The notes beneath the pieces were generated by a model. That model was not told the origin of the DNA, did not search any database, and saw only the letters and a program-made list of their open reading frames with translations. From Syntrophomonadaceae bacterium (lineage in GTDB: Bacteria; Bacillota; Syntrophomonadia; Syntrophomonadales; Syntrophomonadaceae): a stretch of 64,000 bases of DNA. Each line of letters opens with the position of its first letter. The stretch's first letter is position 1. The stretch lies in contig JAAYCK010000098.1 of assembly GCA_012729835.1 (NCBI GenBank), forward strand, positions 1-64,000. Direction: 5' to 3'. Positions 52,977 through 63,028 of this stretch are shown here, piece by piece. Both the position numbers and the translations under genes were made by a program.

Positions 52977-53735
52977 ATGGACAAGAAGAGATCTTTTCCC
53001 CTGATACTGCTGACCATTTTATTCATTTTTTCTTTATCAGTATTCTATCCGCGTACCGTATGGTCTTATCCGGGAGCTATCTATGACCATCCTGTTAAAG
53101 ACAAGGTGGTGGCCATTACCTTCGATGACGGGCCTATGCCGGTTTATACCACTCAAATACTGGATATCCTTGATCACTACCAAGCCAAGGCTACCTTTTT
53201 TATGATCGGGGAAAGGATGAAGGAATATCCGGGTATAGTAAAAGAGGTTAGTGAACATGGGCATGTGATAGCCAATCATACTTTTACCCATCCGGCTAAT
53301 TTGAGAACGCTGGATGATAGGCAAGTCCAATGGGAATTGAAGGCTGCTTCTGATGTATCGGAAAGCCTGACCGGTCAGCGTGTCTACCTCTTCCGTCCAC
53401 CGCGCGGCATCATGGATAAGCGTTTGATGCAAACTGTTCGTGAGGCGGGCTATGAGGTGATAATGTGGAGCATCTGTGCTGACAATAAAGCCGCGCCCAC
53501 TCCTGAGTTGATGGCCAAGCGAGTAAGTGATCAGATCAGACCTGGTCAGATAATTTTGTTACATGATGGAAGGGTACCGGAACGAAAAATGGATGTAGAG
53601 GCTACACGTCTGATTCTGGCCGATCTATCTGAAAAAGGATACCGCTTTGTTAGTGTTCCTGAACTCATTGATCTGGCGACTATGCCGAAACCACCAACGG
53701 TTTCCCATAAGAGCAGATGGCCGTTCAGGTTCTAA
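52977..53735 (+). CDS. Polysaccharide deacetylase family protein (NodB homology)
   Basis: VVAITFDDGPMPVYTTQILDIL, ATFFMIGERM, HVIANHTFTHPA, FRPPRG, ILLHDG. Confidence 0.94.
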   Translation: MDKKRSFPLILLTILFIFSLSVFYPRTVWSYPGAIYDHPVKDKVVAITFDDGPMPVYTTQILDILDHYQAKATFFMIGERMKEYPGIVKEVSEHGHVIANHTFTHPANLRTLDDRQVQWELKAASDVSESLTGQRVYLFRPPRGIMDKRLMQTVREAGYEVIMWSICADNKAAPTPELMAKRVSDQIRPGQIILLHDGRVPERKMDVEATRLILADLSEKGYRFVSVPELIDLATMPKPPTVSHKSRWPFRF

Positions 53736-53762
53736 TACAAGTCATATTGGAGGTAATGCTAA

Positions 53763-54236
53763 ATGATTAAGATCTCGCTGCCAGGTAGAGATCAAACCCT
53801 GGAATTGGACAATCTGTTGCTGGATCAAAACGGGACCATCACCGAAGATGGAATCCTGGTGCCGGGAGTTGCCGAACGGATAGCTAAACTACGAGATAGT
53901 CTTGACATTTATTTACTAACCGCGGATACCTTCGGGTCAGCTGCCATGGTGGCAGAAGAGCTAGAAATCAATCTGTTCAAGGTCAGTCCGGAACAGGGCG
54001 GCCCCGATAAAAAAGATTTCCTGGTGAATCTTGCTGCAATCAGGACCGCCGCTATTGGTAATGGCTTCAACGATGTTTTGATGCTGGAGGAAGCTGCTGT
54101 TTCCATAGCAGTTATTGGAGCGGAAGGATGTGCAGTAGCAGCCTTGCGCAAGGCCGACATCGTGGTCAATAACATCAACGATGCCTTAGATCTCTTTATC
54201 AATCCGTTAAGATTGGTGGCCACCCTTAGAGCTTAG
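53763..54236 (+). CDS. HAD-like soluble P-type-ATPase-related protein
   Basis: LDNLLLDQNGTITEDGILVPGV, LTADT, AIGNGFNDVLMLEEAAVSIAV. Confidence 0.8.
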   Translation: MIKISLPGRDQTLELDNLLLDQNGTITEDGILVPGVAERIAKLRDSLDIYLLTADTFGSAAMVAEELEINLFKVSPEQGGPDKKDFLVNLAAIRTAAIGNGFNDVLMLEEAAVSIAVIGAEGCAVAALRKADIVVNNINDALDLFINPLRLVATLRA

Positions 54237-54261
54237 GGGGAGGACGAATGCGGGGAACGGA

Positions 54262-54412
54262 TTAACCACAGATAGACACAGATAAAACACAGATTTTTTC
54301 TGAAGGGTTTTGATTATAAAAGATCTTCTATTTTTTATCGATAGAAGATCTTTTTATTAGGTGAGATATTCTGAAGTGTAATCGGTGTGCATCTGTGTTA
54401 ATCTGTGGCGAA
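54262..54412. repeat. 151-bp palindromic element: CACAGAT-type arms around a 14-bp perfect hairpin
   Basis: TTAACCACAGATAGACACAGAT... / ...GCATCTGTGTTAATCTGTGGCG; centre AAAAGATCTTCTAT-n9-ATAGAAGATCTTTT (54318-54354). Confidence 0.85.
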
Positions 54413-54748
54413 GATTATCCATGGGAGCCGCTCCCCAGGCTATTTTTAGAACATTCACAATGCACAACCAGTATATTATATTCCTGAAAAGCGAGTTGAT
54501 ATATGTATATTGTTTGCAGTATTCTTGAGCAATTAACATATTCTTAACACAAATATGACGCATTTTTATGTTAAAATTCCTTATTAAACAGTAGTAATTA
54601 ATCAGGACTGGTAGCGATAATCGAATTCTGCCAGGACAGCACTGCCCATCTCATGGCAGGATTGGCTTCAATAGACATACTTGATAAAAAATCAGGCACG
54701 TTTTTTGCGTGTTTAGGTTATATAATCTTGTTATGAAGGGGGGGTGTC

Positions 54749-55153
54749 ATGTCTGAACAAGTCGAAGGAGTCGTAATCGAGACCAATGGGGAGACATCCA
54801 AGATTCGGTGCAGCGTTCACAGCGATTGCGAGAACTGCGGCGTTTGTCCTGGCGCCGATGCCATGATCATTGAAGTGGACAGCGTTGAAGGAATCAAGCC
54901 GGGCGATAGTGTTTGGGTTGAAAACAATGAATCTAATATGGCCAGGGTTGCCTTCATGATTTATATCTTTCCCTTGCTGGTGGTGGGCAGTGGTATTATA
55001 CTGGGTTATTACCTGTCGCTCCGATTCATGATGTCACAGGCTTTATTAATGACCATCGGGGGACTTGTTTTTGGTGTGGCAGCAATTATGATAATTAAAC
55101 GTGTGGATAAAACATTACAATCTGTGAAACCAGTTATTAAGCCCATTAAATAG
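54749..55153 (+). CDS. rseC: SoxR-reducing system protein RseC family
   Basis: Cys cluster CSVHSDCENCGVC followed by two TM helices; directly upstream of rnfC. Confidence 0.88.
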   Translation: MSEQVEGVVIETNGETSKIRCSVHSDCENCGVCPGADAMIIEVDSVEGIKPGDSVWVENNESNMARVAFMIYIFPLLVVGSGIILGYYLSLRFMMSQALLMTIGGLVFGVAAIMIIKRVDKTLQSVKPVIKPIK

Positions 55154-55172
55154 ATGCGGAGGAGAGGTTGAG

Positions 55173-56489
55173 ATGCTTGGGAAAATCAAGTGGGGCATTC
55201 ATCCGGATACCCACAAATCACCAACTGAGGGCAAAGCGATCGAGAGCAACGAACTGCCAAACCGAGTGATTCTGCCCGTCCAACAGCATATTGGCGCACC
55301 CAGTGTACCAATTGTTAAAAAGGGGGATCTGGTCAAGAAGGGACAGTTGCTTGCTGAGGCCAAGGCTCCAGTTTCAAGTAATGTTCACGCAACGATTTCT
55401 GGCAAGGTGGTCGATGTTTCCGATCAACCTCATCCAGTTCTGGGTAAATGCCAGGCTATTGCCATTGAGAGTGACGGAGCAGATGAGTGGGCGGAAGGGG
55501 TCCTGATCGAACGAGACTGGCAGAAGCTTAATCCGGCAGAGATCTTGGAGATCATTAAGGAAGCTGGTATCGTGGGTTTGGGCGGTGCGACCTTCCCGAC
55601 CCATATCAAACTGGCTCCGCCCAGTGGCAGTAAAGTCGATACGCTAATCATAAATGCGGCGGAATGCGAACCGTATTTGACCGCGGATCATCGGATAATG
55701 CTTGAATATACTGAGCGTGTCATCACCGGTATCCAAATTATCCAAAAGGTACTGGGGGTAAGCAACGTTATTGTAGGCATCGAAGACAATAAGATGGATG
55801 CGGTCAAGGTGATGGCTCATGCGGCAGCCGGAACGGGAATCAAAGTGGCCGCCGTTCCTACCAGGTATCCGCAGGGTGCGGAAAAAACCTTGATAAAGAC
55901 TCTACTTAAGCGGGAAGTACCGTCGGGCAAACTTCCGCTGAGTATCGGCGTGGTCGTGCAGAACGTCGGAACCGCAGTGGCGATATGCGACGCGGTGAGA
56001 AACGGCATCCCGCTTATTGAGCGGGTGGTTACTGTCAGCGGCGGCGCGATCCAGGAACCCAAAAACCTTAAGCTCAGGATCGGAACCACCTTTGCCGAAG
56101 CAATTGCGCAGTGCGGAGGCTTGAAATCCCCTGCCAAAAAGCTTATTATGGGCGGACCGCTGATGGGAGCGGCTCAATATACGACAGATGTTCCGGTAAT
56201 CAAAGGTGCCAGCGGCATACTGGCTTTTGCCAGGGAAGAGGTCAACGATGGACCGGAATCACCATGCATTCGCTGCGGCTCGTGTCTTGATGCCTGCCCG
56301 ATGGGGCTGAACCCGAGTATGCTCAGTATTCTCGGTGAGCGGTCATTTGTGGAGGAAGCAGTGAATGAGTATCACCTCTTTGACTGCATGGAATGCGGAT
56401 GCTGCACCTATGTGTGTCCGGCTAAACGCAAAATAATCCATTACATTCGCTATTCCAAAAAAATGTCAGCCCAAAAGGGAGGGAAGTAG
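55173..56489 (+). CDS. rnfC: Electron transport complex subunit RnfC
   Basis: GGATFPTHIKL, two CxxCxxCxxxCP clusters CIRCGSCLDACP and CMECGCCTYVCP. Confidence 0.96.
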   Translation: MLGKIKWGIHPDTHKSPTEGKAIESNELPNRVILPVQQHIGAPSVPIVKKGDLVKKGQLLAEAKAPVSSNVHATISGKVVDVSDQPHPVLGKCQAIAIESDGADEWAEGVLIERDWQKLNPAEILEIIKEAGIVGLGGATFPTHIKLAPPSGSKVDTLIINAAECEPYLTADHRIMLEYTERVITGIQIIQKVLGVSNVIVGIEDNKMDAVKVMAHAAAGTGIKVAAVPTRYPQGAEKTLIKTLLKREVPSGKLPLSIGVVVQNVGTAVAICDAVRNGIPLIERVVTVSGGAIQEPKNLKLRIGTTFAEAIAQCGGLKSPAKKLIMGGPLMGAAQYTTDVPVIKGASGILAFAREEVNDGPESPCIRCGSCLDACPMGLNPSMLSILGERSFVEEAVNEYHLFDCMECGCCTYVCPAKRKIIHYIRYSKKMSAQKGGK

Positions 56490-56490
56490 A

Positions 56491-57591
56491 TTGAGCGACG
56501 ATATCCAAAAAGAGGTTGCCCCGGAAGAGGCGGTACAAAAGGAAGCTGTAAAAAAAGCGGCTGCAAAAAAGGAAGCTGTACCCAAGGAAGATGCAGCTAA
56601 CGAAGTTGAAACATTAGACTATATGATCGTGTCGTCATCCCCTCATCTATTTGATGATAATTCGATCAAGAAGATAATGTGGACCGTCAACCTGACCCTG
56701 GCACCGGCTGTGATCTTTTCAATATATTATTTCGGCCTGCAAGCTTTGATAACGCTTCTGGCGGGAAGTTTATCAGCGGTGGCCTTTGAAGCGGCCAGCC
56801 AGAAGATAATGAAAAAGAAGATCACCATAGACGACGGCAGTGCATTCTTATGCGGATTGCTGCTGGCCATGTGCCTGCCTCCCGCGGTGCCGATTTTTGT
56901 GCCGATCGTGGGATCGTTTATCGCCATTGTAGTAGCTAAACACTCCATGGGGGGCCTGGGCTACAATATCTTTAACCCGGCACATATCGGCCGAGCGGCC
57001 TTGATGGTTTCCTGGCCGGTCTTAATGACCTCCTGGACCACAATAACCACGGCGGCAGATGTTACCACCAGTGCCACCCCGCTGAATATTTTGAAGCTGC
57101 AGGGTTATGAAGCGGTGGTAAACACCTTCGGTAGTCAGACCGAGCTGTATAAGGCTCTGTTTTTAGGGCTGCGCAACGGATCAATCGGCGAGACTTGCGT
57201 GGTCCTGCTGACCCTGGGCGGTCTGTTCTTGATCTATAAACGCATAATCGATTGGGTAGTACCGGTGACCATGATCGGAACCGTAGGAGTCCTCACCTGG
57301 ATGTTCGGCGGTACCAATGGAATTTTGTCGGGTGATCCCCTATTTCATATGATGGCGGGCGGCCTTATTATCGGTGCCTTCTTTATGGCCACCGATATGG
57401 TCACCACTCCTATCACCAGGAAAGGCAAGGTAATCTTTGCCGCCGGTGCCGGTATCATCACCGTGCTCATCAGGCTGCTTGGAGGATATCCCGAAGGCGT
57501 ATGCTATTCCATCCTGTTGATGAACTGCGTAACGCCTTTGATTGATCGCTATATTCAGCCTACTCTGTACGGAAGGGGGGAGATCGGGTAA
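56491..57591 (+). CDS. rnfD: Electron transport complex subunit RnfD
   Basis: Multi-TM; GGLGYNIFNPAHIGRAALMVSWP; ATDMVTTPITRKGK; K/A/E-rich N-terminal extension; TTG start. Confidence 0.94.
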   Translation: MSDDIQKEVAPEEAVQKEAVKKAAAKKEAVPKEDAANEVETLDYMIVSSSPHLFDDNSIKKIMWTVNLTLAPAVIFSIYYFGLQALITLLAGSLSAVAFEAASQKIMKKKITIDDGSAFLCGLLLAMCLPPAVPIFVPIVGSFIAIVVAKHSMGGLGYNIFNPAHIGRAALMVSWPVLMTSWTTITTAADVTTSATPLNILKLQGYEAVVNTFGSQTELYKALFLGLRNGSIGETCVVLLTLGGLFLIYKRIIDWVVPVTMIGTVGVLTWMFGGTNGILSGDPLFHMMAGGLIIGAFFMATDMVTTPITRKGKVIFAAGAGIITVLIRLLGGYPEGVCYSILLMNCVTPLIDRYIQPTLYGRGEIG

Positions 57592-58148
57592 TGTCTGCGG
57601 AACATAATGATAACAACAACAGTATATTGAAAATCGCATTGAATCTGGCCTTTGCCTGTATTCTTTCCGGAATAATCATCGGGCTGGTATATTTCTTTAC
57701 CGCCGATATAGCCAAACAAAAACAGATCGAGCTGCAAAACCTGGCTCTCCAAAGCCTGGTACAGGGAGCGGATAAATATACACCTATTGCAGGAAAGCCG
57801 GGCTGTTATACAGCCACCAAGGCCGGTGATCTGATCGCCTACATCGTTCCGGCGGAAAGCAAGGGTTATGCTGGTGCGGTCAAGCTCCTGGTAGCGGTAT
57901 CACCGGACAATAAGGTTCTCAAATACACCATAATTGAATCAAAAGAGACCCCGGGTCTGGGAGATAAAGCCGCTAAATCACCCTTCATCGACCAGTTCCC
58001 CGGCAAGAACGCCGGAGAGCTTACGGTAGACAAGGATGGCGGGACCATCCAGGCGATCAGCGGTGCCACTATTACCTCGCGGGCAGTGACTAAGGCGGTA
58101 AAGCTTGCCGTCGAAGAAGCAGCCACTATTACGAAGGGAGGAAAATAG
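57591..58148 (+). CDS. rnfG: Electron transport complex subunit RnfG
   Basis: FMN-binding SGATITSRAV; ETPGLGDK. Confidence 0.95.
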   Translation: MSAEHNDNNNSILKIALNLAFACILSGIIIGLVYFFTADIAKQKQIELQNLALQSLVQGADKYTPIAGKPGCYTATKAGDLIAYIVPAESKGYAGAVKLLVAVSPDNKVLKYTIIESKETPGLGDKAAKSPFIDQFPGKNAGELTVDKDGGTIQAISGATITSRAVTKAVKLAVEEAATITKGGK

Positions 58149-58149
58149 G

Positions 58150-58776
58150 ATGAAAAGATATTGGGACATCTTTTCCAAGGGTCTGGTCCTGGAAAATCCA
58201 ATCTTCGTATTGGCCTTGAGTCTGTGCCCGGCGCTGGCGGTCACTACTTCGGTAGTAAACGCGCTAACGATGGGACTCACGGTTACCTTTGTCATATCCA
58301 TGAATAATCTGATCGTCTCAATTTTCCGCAATTGGGTCAATCCCAAGGTAAGGGTGCCGATCTATATAACCTCCATCGCGACCATCGTAACCGTGGCCGA
58401 ATTGCTCTTAAAAGCCTTCGCGCCGTTGCTCTATAAAGAGTTGGGCATATATCTTTCCCTGGTGGTGGTATTTGCCATCATTTTAGCCCGGGCCGAGGTA
58501 TTCGCCTCCAAGAACCGCCCAGTGCCTTCATTCATAGATGGCTTCGGGATGGGAGCTGGTTTTACGCTGGCTATGCTTATAGTGGGCGTAATACGCGAAT
58601 TGTTTGGGAACGGCACCATATTGGGTTACACAGTGCTGGGCAGCTGGTATCCGCCGGCTCTGATCTTTATTATGGCTCCGGGGGCCTTTATCCTGATCGG
58701 TTATCTGGTAGGCGCCTGGAATATCTGGAGCGCACGAATTGAGAAAGCCAAAGGCGAAAGAGGTGAGACGATATGA
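58150..58776 (+). CDS. rnfE: Electron transport complex subunit RnfE
   Basis: FSKGLVLENPIFVLALSLCPALAVTTSVVNALTMG. Confidence 0.96.
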   Translation: MKRYWDIFSKGLVLENPIFVLALSLCPALAVTTSVVNALTMGLTVTFVISMNNLIVSIFRNWVNPKVRVPIYITSIATIVTVAELLLKAFAPLLYKELGIYLSLVVVFAIILARAEVFASKNRPVPSFIDGFGMGAGFTLAMLIVGVIRELFGNGTILGYTVLGSWYPPALIFIMAPGAFILIGYLVGAWNIWSARIEKAKGERGETI

Positions 58777-59351
58777 GCGAATATTTACTGCTTTTCATGG
58801 GCGCAGTGGTCATAAACAACTTTGTTTTGACACGCTTCCTGGGTTTATGCATTTTCTTTGGCGTCTCCAAAAACTATGACGCTTCAGCCGGGATGGGCAT
58901 GGCAGTAACCGCGGTTATTACGATCAGTTCTGTTTTTGCCTGGTTGGCTTACAATTATATTCTTGTACCATTGAATGTTACCTTCTTGACCACGATCGTA
59001 TTCGTTCTCCTGATCGCCAGTTTTGTACAGATGCTGGAGATGATAGTCAAGAAGTACACCCCGAATCTGCACAAGATGTGGGGTATTTACCTGCTGCTAA
59101 TCGCCACCAACTGCGTAGTGCTTGGTGTGCCGCTATTAAATGTTGAGTCCGGCTTCAACCTGGCCAAGAGCGTAGTCAACGCCTTTGGTTCCGGCGTCGG
59201 TTTTGCCCTGGCCATTGTGTTGATGGCCAGTTGCCGTGAGAAATTGCGACTCGCCAATGTCCCCAAATCACTGGACGGATTGGGAGTGGCCTTTATTATT
59301 GCCGGATGTCTGGCATTATCGTTTTTGGGTTTCTCCGGAATGATCAAATAG
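58773..59351 (+). CDS. rnfA: Electron transport complex subunit RnfA
   Basis: MGAVVINNFVLTRFLGLCIFFGVSK; 4-nt overlap with rnfE. Confidence 0.97.
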   Translation: MSEYLLLFMGAVVINNFVLTRFLGLCIFFGVSKNYDASAGMGMAVTAVITISSVFAWLAYNYILVPLNVTFLTTIVFVLLIASFVQMLEMIVKKYTPNLHKMWGIYLLLIATNCVVLGVPLLNVESGFNLAKSVVNAFGSGVGFALAIVLMASCREKLRLANVPKSLDGLGVAFIIAGCLALSFLGFSGMIK

Positions 59352-59370
59352 AAAGGAGGACTAGGATAAC

Positions 59371-60207
59371 ATGAGTGCTATTTTAACGATTACTGTCATT
59401 ATGGCCGGGGTAGGCTTATTCTTTGGTCTGGTTCTGGCCGCCGCGAATAAGAAATTTGCCGTTGAAATGAATCCATTGATTCATATAGTAGAAGATATAT
59501 TACCCAAGGGGCAGTGCGGGGCGTGTGGTTTTGCCGGATGTGCAGCCTACGCCGAGGCAGTGGTGCTGGATCCCAAGGTTGAACCCAATCTGTGTATCCC
59601 CGGTAAAAAAATAATTGCAGATGAGGTAGCTAGACTAACTGGGAAGGCGGCTGCCGAGATTGAGCCCCGTTTCGCCTTTGTCAAATGCGCAGAACCGATA
59701 ACTACTGCCAAAAAGAAATATGTCTATGACGGCATTAGCGACTGTGCAGCTGCTTTTATTCTGCAGAATGGGCCCAAGGTATGCGAATATGGCTGCATTG
59801 GGTTGGGGAACTGTGTAAGAGCGTGTGTATTCGATGCCATGGTAATGAATGATCAGGGACTGCCAGTGGTAAACAAGGATAATTGTACCGGCTGCGGCGC
59901 CTGTGCTACCGCCTGCCCGAAGGGCGTTATAGCGATGATCAATCCGGATGCCCCGGTGGCCATATATTGTAACTCCAACGAGAAAGGTGCCCAGGTACGA
60001 AAAAACTGCAAGATTGCCTGCATTGGCTGCGGGATCTGCGCTAAGCAGTGCCCTTATGACGCTATCAAGATGGTAAATAACCTGGCGGTGGTAGATTCTA
60101 GCATCTGCCTGGAGAAATGTACGGAAATAGTCTGTTTAGCCAAATGTCCTACCAATGCGATCAAGACCTATAAGGTCCCTCCGCTGGAGATGACTCAGGC
60201 GGTCTGA
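59371..60207 (+). CDS. rnfB: Electron transport complex subunit RnfB
   Basis: PKGQCGACGFAGCAAYAEAV, CTGCGACATACP, CIGCGICAKQCP. Confidence 0.96.
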   Translation: MSAILTITVIMAGVGLFFGLVLAAANKKFAVEMNPLIHIVEDILPKGQCGACGFAGCAAYAEAVVLDPKVEPNLCIPGKKIIADEVARLTGKAAAEIEPRFAFVKCAEPITTAKKKYVYDGISDCAAAFILQNGPKVCEYGCIGLGNCVRACVFDAMVMNDQGLPVVNKDNCTGCGACATACPKGVIAMINPDAPVAIYCNSNEKGAQVRKNCKIACIGCGICAKQCPYDAIKMVNNLAVVDSSICLEKCTEIVCLAKCPTNAIKTYKVPPLEMTQAV

Positions 60208-60265
60208 TCGTAATAAATAGTAATACACCATAACAGGAGAGACTAATATAAAGGTTGGATACGAA

Positions 60266-61303
60266 ATGAAAAAAGCATTCTACGTATTGTTGATCTTAAT
60301 TATATTAGTCTCTTTCGCTGGCTGTGGTTTGAGAAAATCCCAACCAGTGCAGGTGCAGGAATTTGCGCTGGGAACTATGATTAATCAGCAGGTGTACGGA
60401 GCTAATGCGCAGAAGGCGGCTGATGAAGTTTCCGCCAGAATAAAAACGCTGGATGCCTTGTGGACTATCAACCAGCCCGGCGGAGATATCAATAAGCTTA
60501 ACCGCCATGCTGGCCAGGGCTATATCAAATTGCAGCCGGAAACCATTGATATCTTGACCAGGGCCCGACGGATTTCGGATTTGAGCGGCGGGACTGCATT
60601 CGATATAACGGTAGCTCCGCTGGTTAAAGCCTGGGGTATCGGGACCGATCATGCCAGGATACCATCAGATGAAGCTATAAAACGGCTAGTTGGGCTGGTG
60701 GATTACCGTGATGTTCAGGTCGATCAAGCAAGCGGTTCGGCCAGTCTGGCCAGGGCCGGTCAAATGGTGGATCTGGGCGGTATCGCCAAGGGATATATCG
60801 GAGACCTGGTCAGGGATATATACAAGAAAAACGGGGTTACTTCAGCCTTTGCCAATCTGGGTGGTAATGTTGTCGTATTGGGCAGCAAACCTGACGGGAA
60901 CCCCTGGAAGGTTGGCATCCAAAATCCCCGCAGTCAAAACGGCCAAATCGTCGGGGTAGTCGATGTTATCGATAAAGCGGTGGTTACCTCCGGCGACTAT
61001 CAACGCTATTTTATCAAAAACGGCAAGCGCTATTGTCATATACTGAACCCGAAAACGGGTTATCCTCCCGACAGCGGCTTAATGAGCGTGACCATTATCG
61101 CCGCATCTTCTACTGATGCCGATGGAATGTCCAAAGCCTATGTATTAGGTCTTGACCAGGGAATCGAACTGATCCGCCATTATGGCAAGGCCGAAGCCAT
61201 TTTTATCACCAACGATAAGAAGATATACGTAACGCCAGGGCTAAACGGGAAATTTCACCTGGAGGATGCATCTAATGAATACACCTATGTTCAAATCAGG
61301 TGA
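60266..61303 (+). CDS. apbE: FAD:protein FMN transferase (ApbE family lipoprotein)
   Basis: Lipobox LVSFAGCG; MVDLGGIAKGYIGD; VTSGDYQRYF; HILNPKTGYP. Confidence 0.95.
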   Translation: MKKAFYVLLILIILVSFAGCGLRKSQPVQVQEFALGTMINQQVYGANAQKAADEVSARIKTLDALWTINQPGGDINKLNRHAGQGYIKLQPETIDILTRARRISDLSGGTAFDITVAPLVKAWGIGTDHARIPSDEAIKRLVGLVDYRDVQVDQASGSASLARAGQMVDLGGIAKGYIGDLVRDIYKKNGVTSAFANLGGNVVVLGSKPDGNPWKVGIQNPRSQNGQIVGVVDVIDKAVVTSGDYQRYFIKNGKRYCHILNPKTGYPPDSGLMSVTIIAASSTDADGMSKAYVLGLDQGIELIRHYGKAEAIFITNDKKIYVTPGLNGKFHLEDASNEYTYVQIR

Positions 61304-61664
61304 TAAAATATTGATACTTGCTTTGGCGGTAATAGCCGCTGCCTTTATGATCTGGAATGCAATGGAAGCCGACACCACTAAGAACCTTACCGCTGTCATT
61401 ACCCAGGACAGTAAGCTGGTCGAAAAAATCGACCTAAGAAGTATTGATAAGCCGTTGTATATTAATTTGCACGAAGAGGGCATTCATCAGACTATCCTGG
61501 CGGAAAAGGGCAGGATTAGATTCTTGAAATCTGATTGTCCCAATAAAACTTGTGTTAAAACCGGCTGGCTGACCCGGTCAGGAACCAGAGCAGTTTGTCT
61601 TCCTTCCCGGGTAAGCATCACCATGGTCGGTGACAACAAGCAGGTTGACGTTCTGACCTACTGA
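61275..61664 (+). CDS. NusG domain II-containing protein
   Basis: TM anchor; RIRFLKSDCPNKTCVKTGWLTRSGTRAVCLPSRVSI. Confidence 0.9.
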   Translation: MNTPMFKSGDKILILALAVIAAAFMIWNAMEADTTKNLTAVITQDSKLVEKIDLRSIDKPLYINLHEEGIHQTILAEKGRIRFLKSDCPNKTCVKTGWLTRSGTRAVCLPSRVSITMVGDNKQVDVLTY

Positions 61665-61744
61665 GGGGATTGCCAGCGCTGATGGTCCAGTTTGTGGCAT
61701 ACTATAGATTCCTGAACCGGGGCATTGTCAAAAGGATAAGAGTT

Positions 61745-62260
61745 ATGAATAAGAAAAAAGATGCCATTATCATAATCTTGATTTGTAATGCGATATTGAT
61801 CTCATTACTGGAGCTGATCATCCCCGTTCCCATTCCTGTTCCCGGGGTCAAACTGGGATTGGCGAGTATTATCACCATAATAGCAATAGCCTTTTTAGAT
61901 TTTAAAGATGTCATGACTATCGTTATACTGAGATGTCTGGTAGTAGCGATCCTGAGCAAAGGTATCACGGTCCTGCCCTTCAGCCTGACCGGGGGGGTGT
62001 TGAGTGCTACGGCCATGTGGCTGCTTTATCGAAAGCTGGCGCGATGGTTCAGCATCAAGGGCATCAGCGTGGTAGGTGCCATAGTCCACAATACTGCCCA
62101 ATTGGGAGTGGCCTCATTGATATTGGGTGAGTCGGTCATTTTTTATTATATTCCAATACTTCTGATATCTGCGGTGGTAACCGGGTTAATAACCGGTACT
62201 ATCGGTGAATTGACCATAGGTGAAATACAAAAAAGAGGCATTTTCAAGGAAATCATCTAG
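61745..62260 (+). CDS. Gx transporter family / heptaprenyl diphosphate synthase component I-like membrane protein
   Basis: LELIIPVPIPVPGVKLGLASIITIIAI; GGVLSATAMWLLYR; VGAIVHNTAQLGVAS. Confidence 0.88.
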   Translation: MNKKKDAIIIILICNAILISLLELIIPVPIPVPGVKLGLASIITIIAIAFLDFKDVMTIVILRCLVVAILSKGITVLPFSLTGGVLSATAMWLLYRKLARWFSIKGISVVGAIVHNTAQLGVASLILGESVIFYYIPILLISAVVTGLITGTIGELTIGEIQKRGIFKEII

Positions 62261-62272
62261 ACATTCCGGGAT

Positions 62273-63028
62273 GTGAATCGATTGTATGAAAAACCAGCCG
62301 TTTCAGAAAATAGATATGTTAAGCTCGATGCGGGGATAAAGACCGTTTTGACCATTTTACTCGCCGTTGCCGTGGGTTTCTGTGACAACCGGTTGGAACT
62401 GGTGTATTTTTCGATATATCTGGCAGTGATCACTGTCCTATTGGGAAGTGATCTGCGCTTCATTCTGAAAAACCTGACCGCCTATGGCATTTTCATCTTA
62501 TTTCCTTACCTCTGCGGCTTGTTGCTCTCCATGCTGCTGCAACAATTCTTGCCTGGACCAACTTATGCTTATCACTTCGCGGCCACCATTATAAGGTTGA
62601 TCAAGATATTCTTTATCTGGTACATCTGTAGTCTGTACTTTTTTACCACACCACTGCAAGTGATCATGGAAATATTCTATATTATCCTTTTCCCCTTAAG
62701 TTATTTGGGACTTCCCACGGCTAAATACCTGAGCATGGTAATGCTCGTAATGAACCAATTGACCAGTTCAGCCGGCCAGTTCAAACAGGACATTATGGAA
62801 CAGGTACGAATCATAATAAAGAATGATTCGCTTGGTTTTACGGAAAAACTAAAGGCATTATCCAATATTCTGGCTGTTTTCATCGCCAATTCCTTGCAGC
62901 ATAGCGATGAGATTCAGGAACAGGTAGACCTGACCCGGGCCAGCGATTACCACTACAAATTAAGAATTTCCCCAAATGAGATCCTGGCGGTGCTTAGTTT
63001 TGTCATCTTATCGATCTTCATTGCTTAA
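62273..63028 (+). CDS. EcfT/CbiQ-like energy-coupling transmembrane protein
   Basis: KLDAGIKTVLTILLAVAVGFCDNRLEL; multi-TM; follows the Gx-family gene. Confidence 0.7.
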   Translation: MNRLYEKPAVSENRYVKLDAGIKTVLTILLAVAVGFCDNRLELVYFSIYLAVITVLLGSDLRFILKNLTAYGIFILFPYLCGLLLSMLLQQFLPGPTYAYHFAATIIRLIKIFFIWYICSLYFFTTPLQVIMEIFYIILFPLSYLGLPTAKYLSMVMLVMNQLTSSAGQFKQDIMEQVRIIIKNDSLGFTEKLKALSNILAVFIANSLQHSDEIQEQVDLTRASDYHYKLRISPNEILAVLSFVILSIFIA

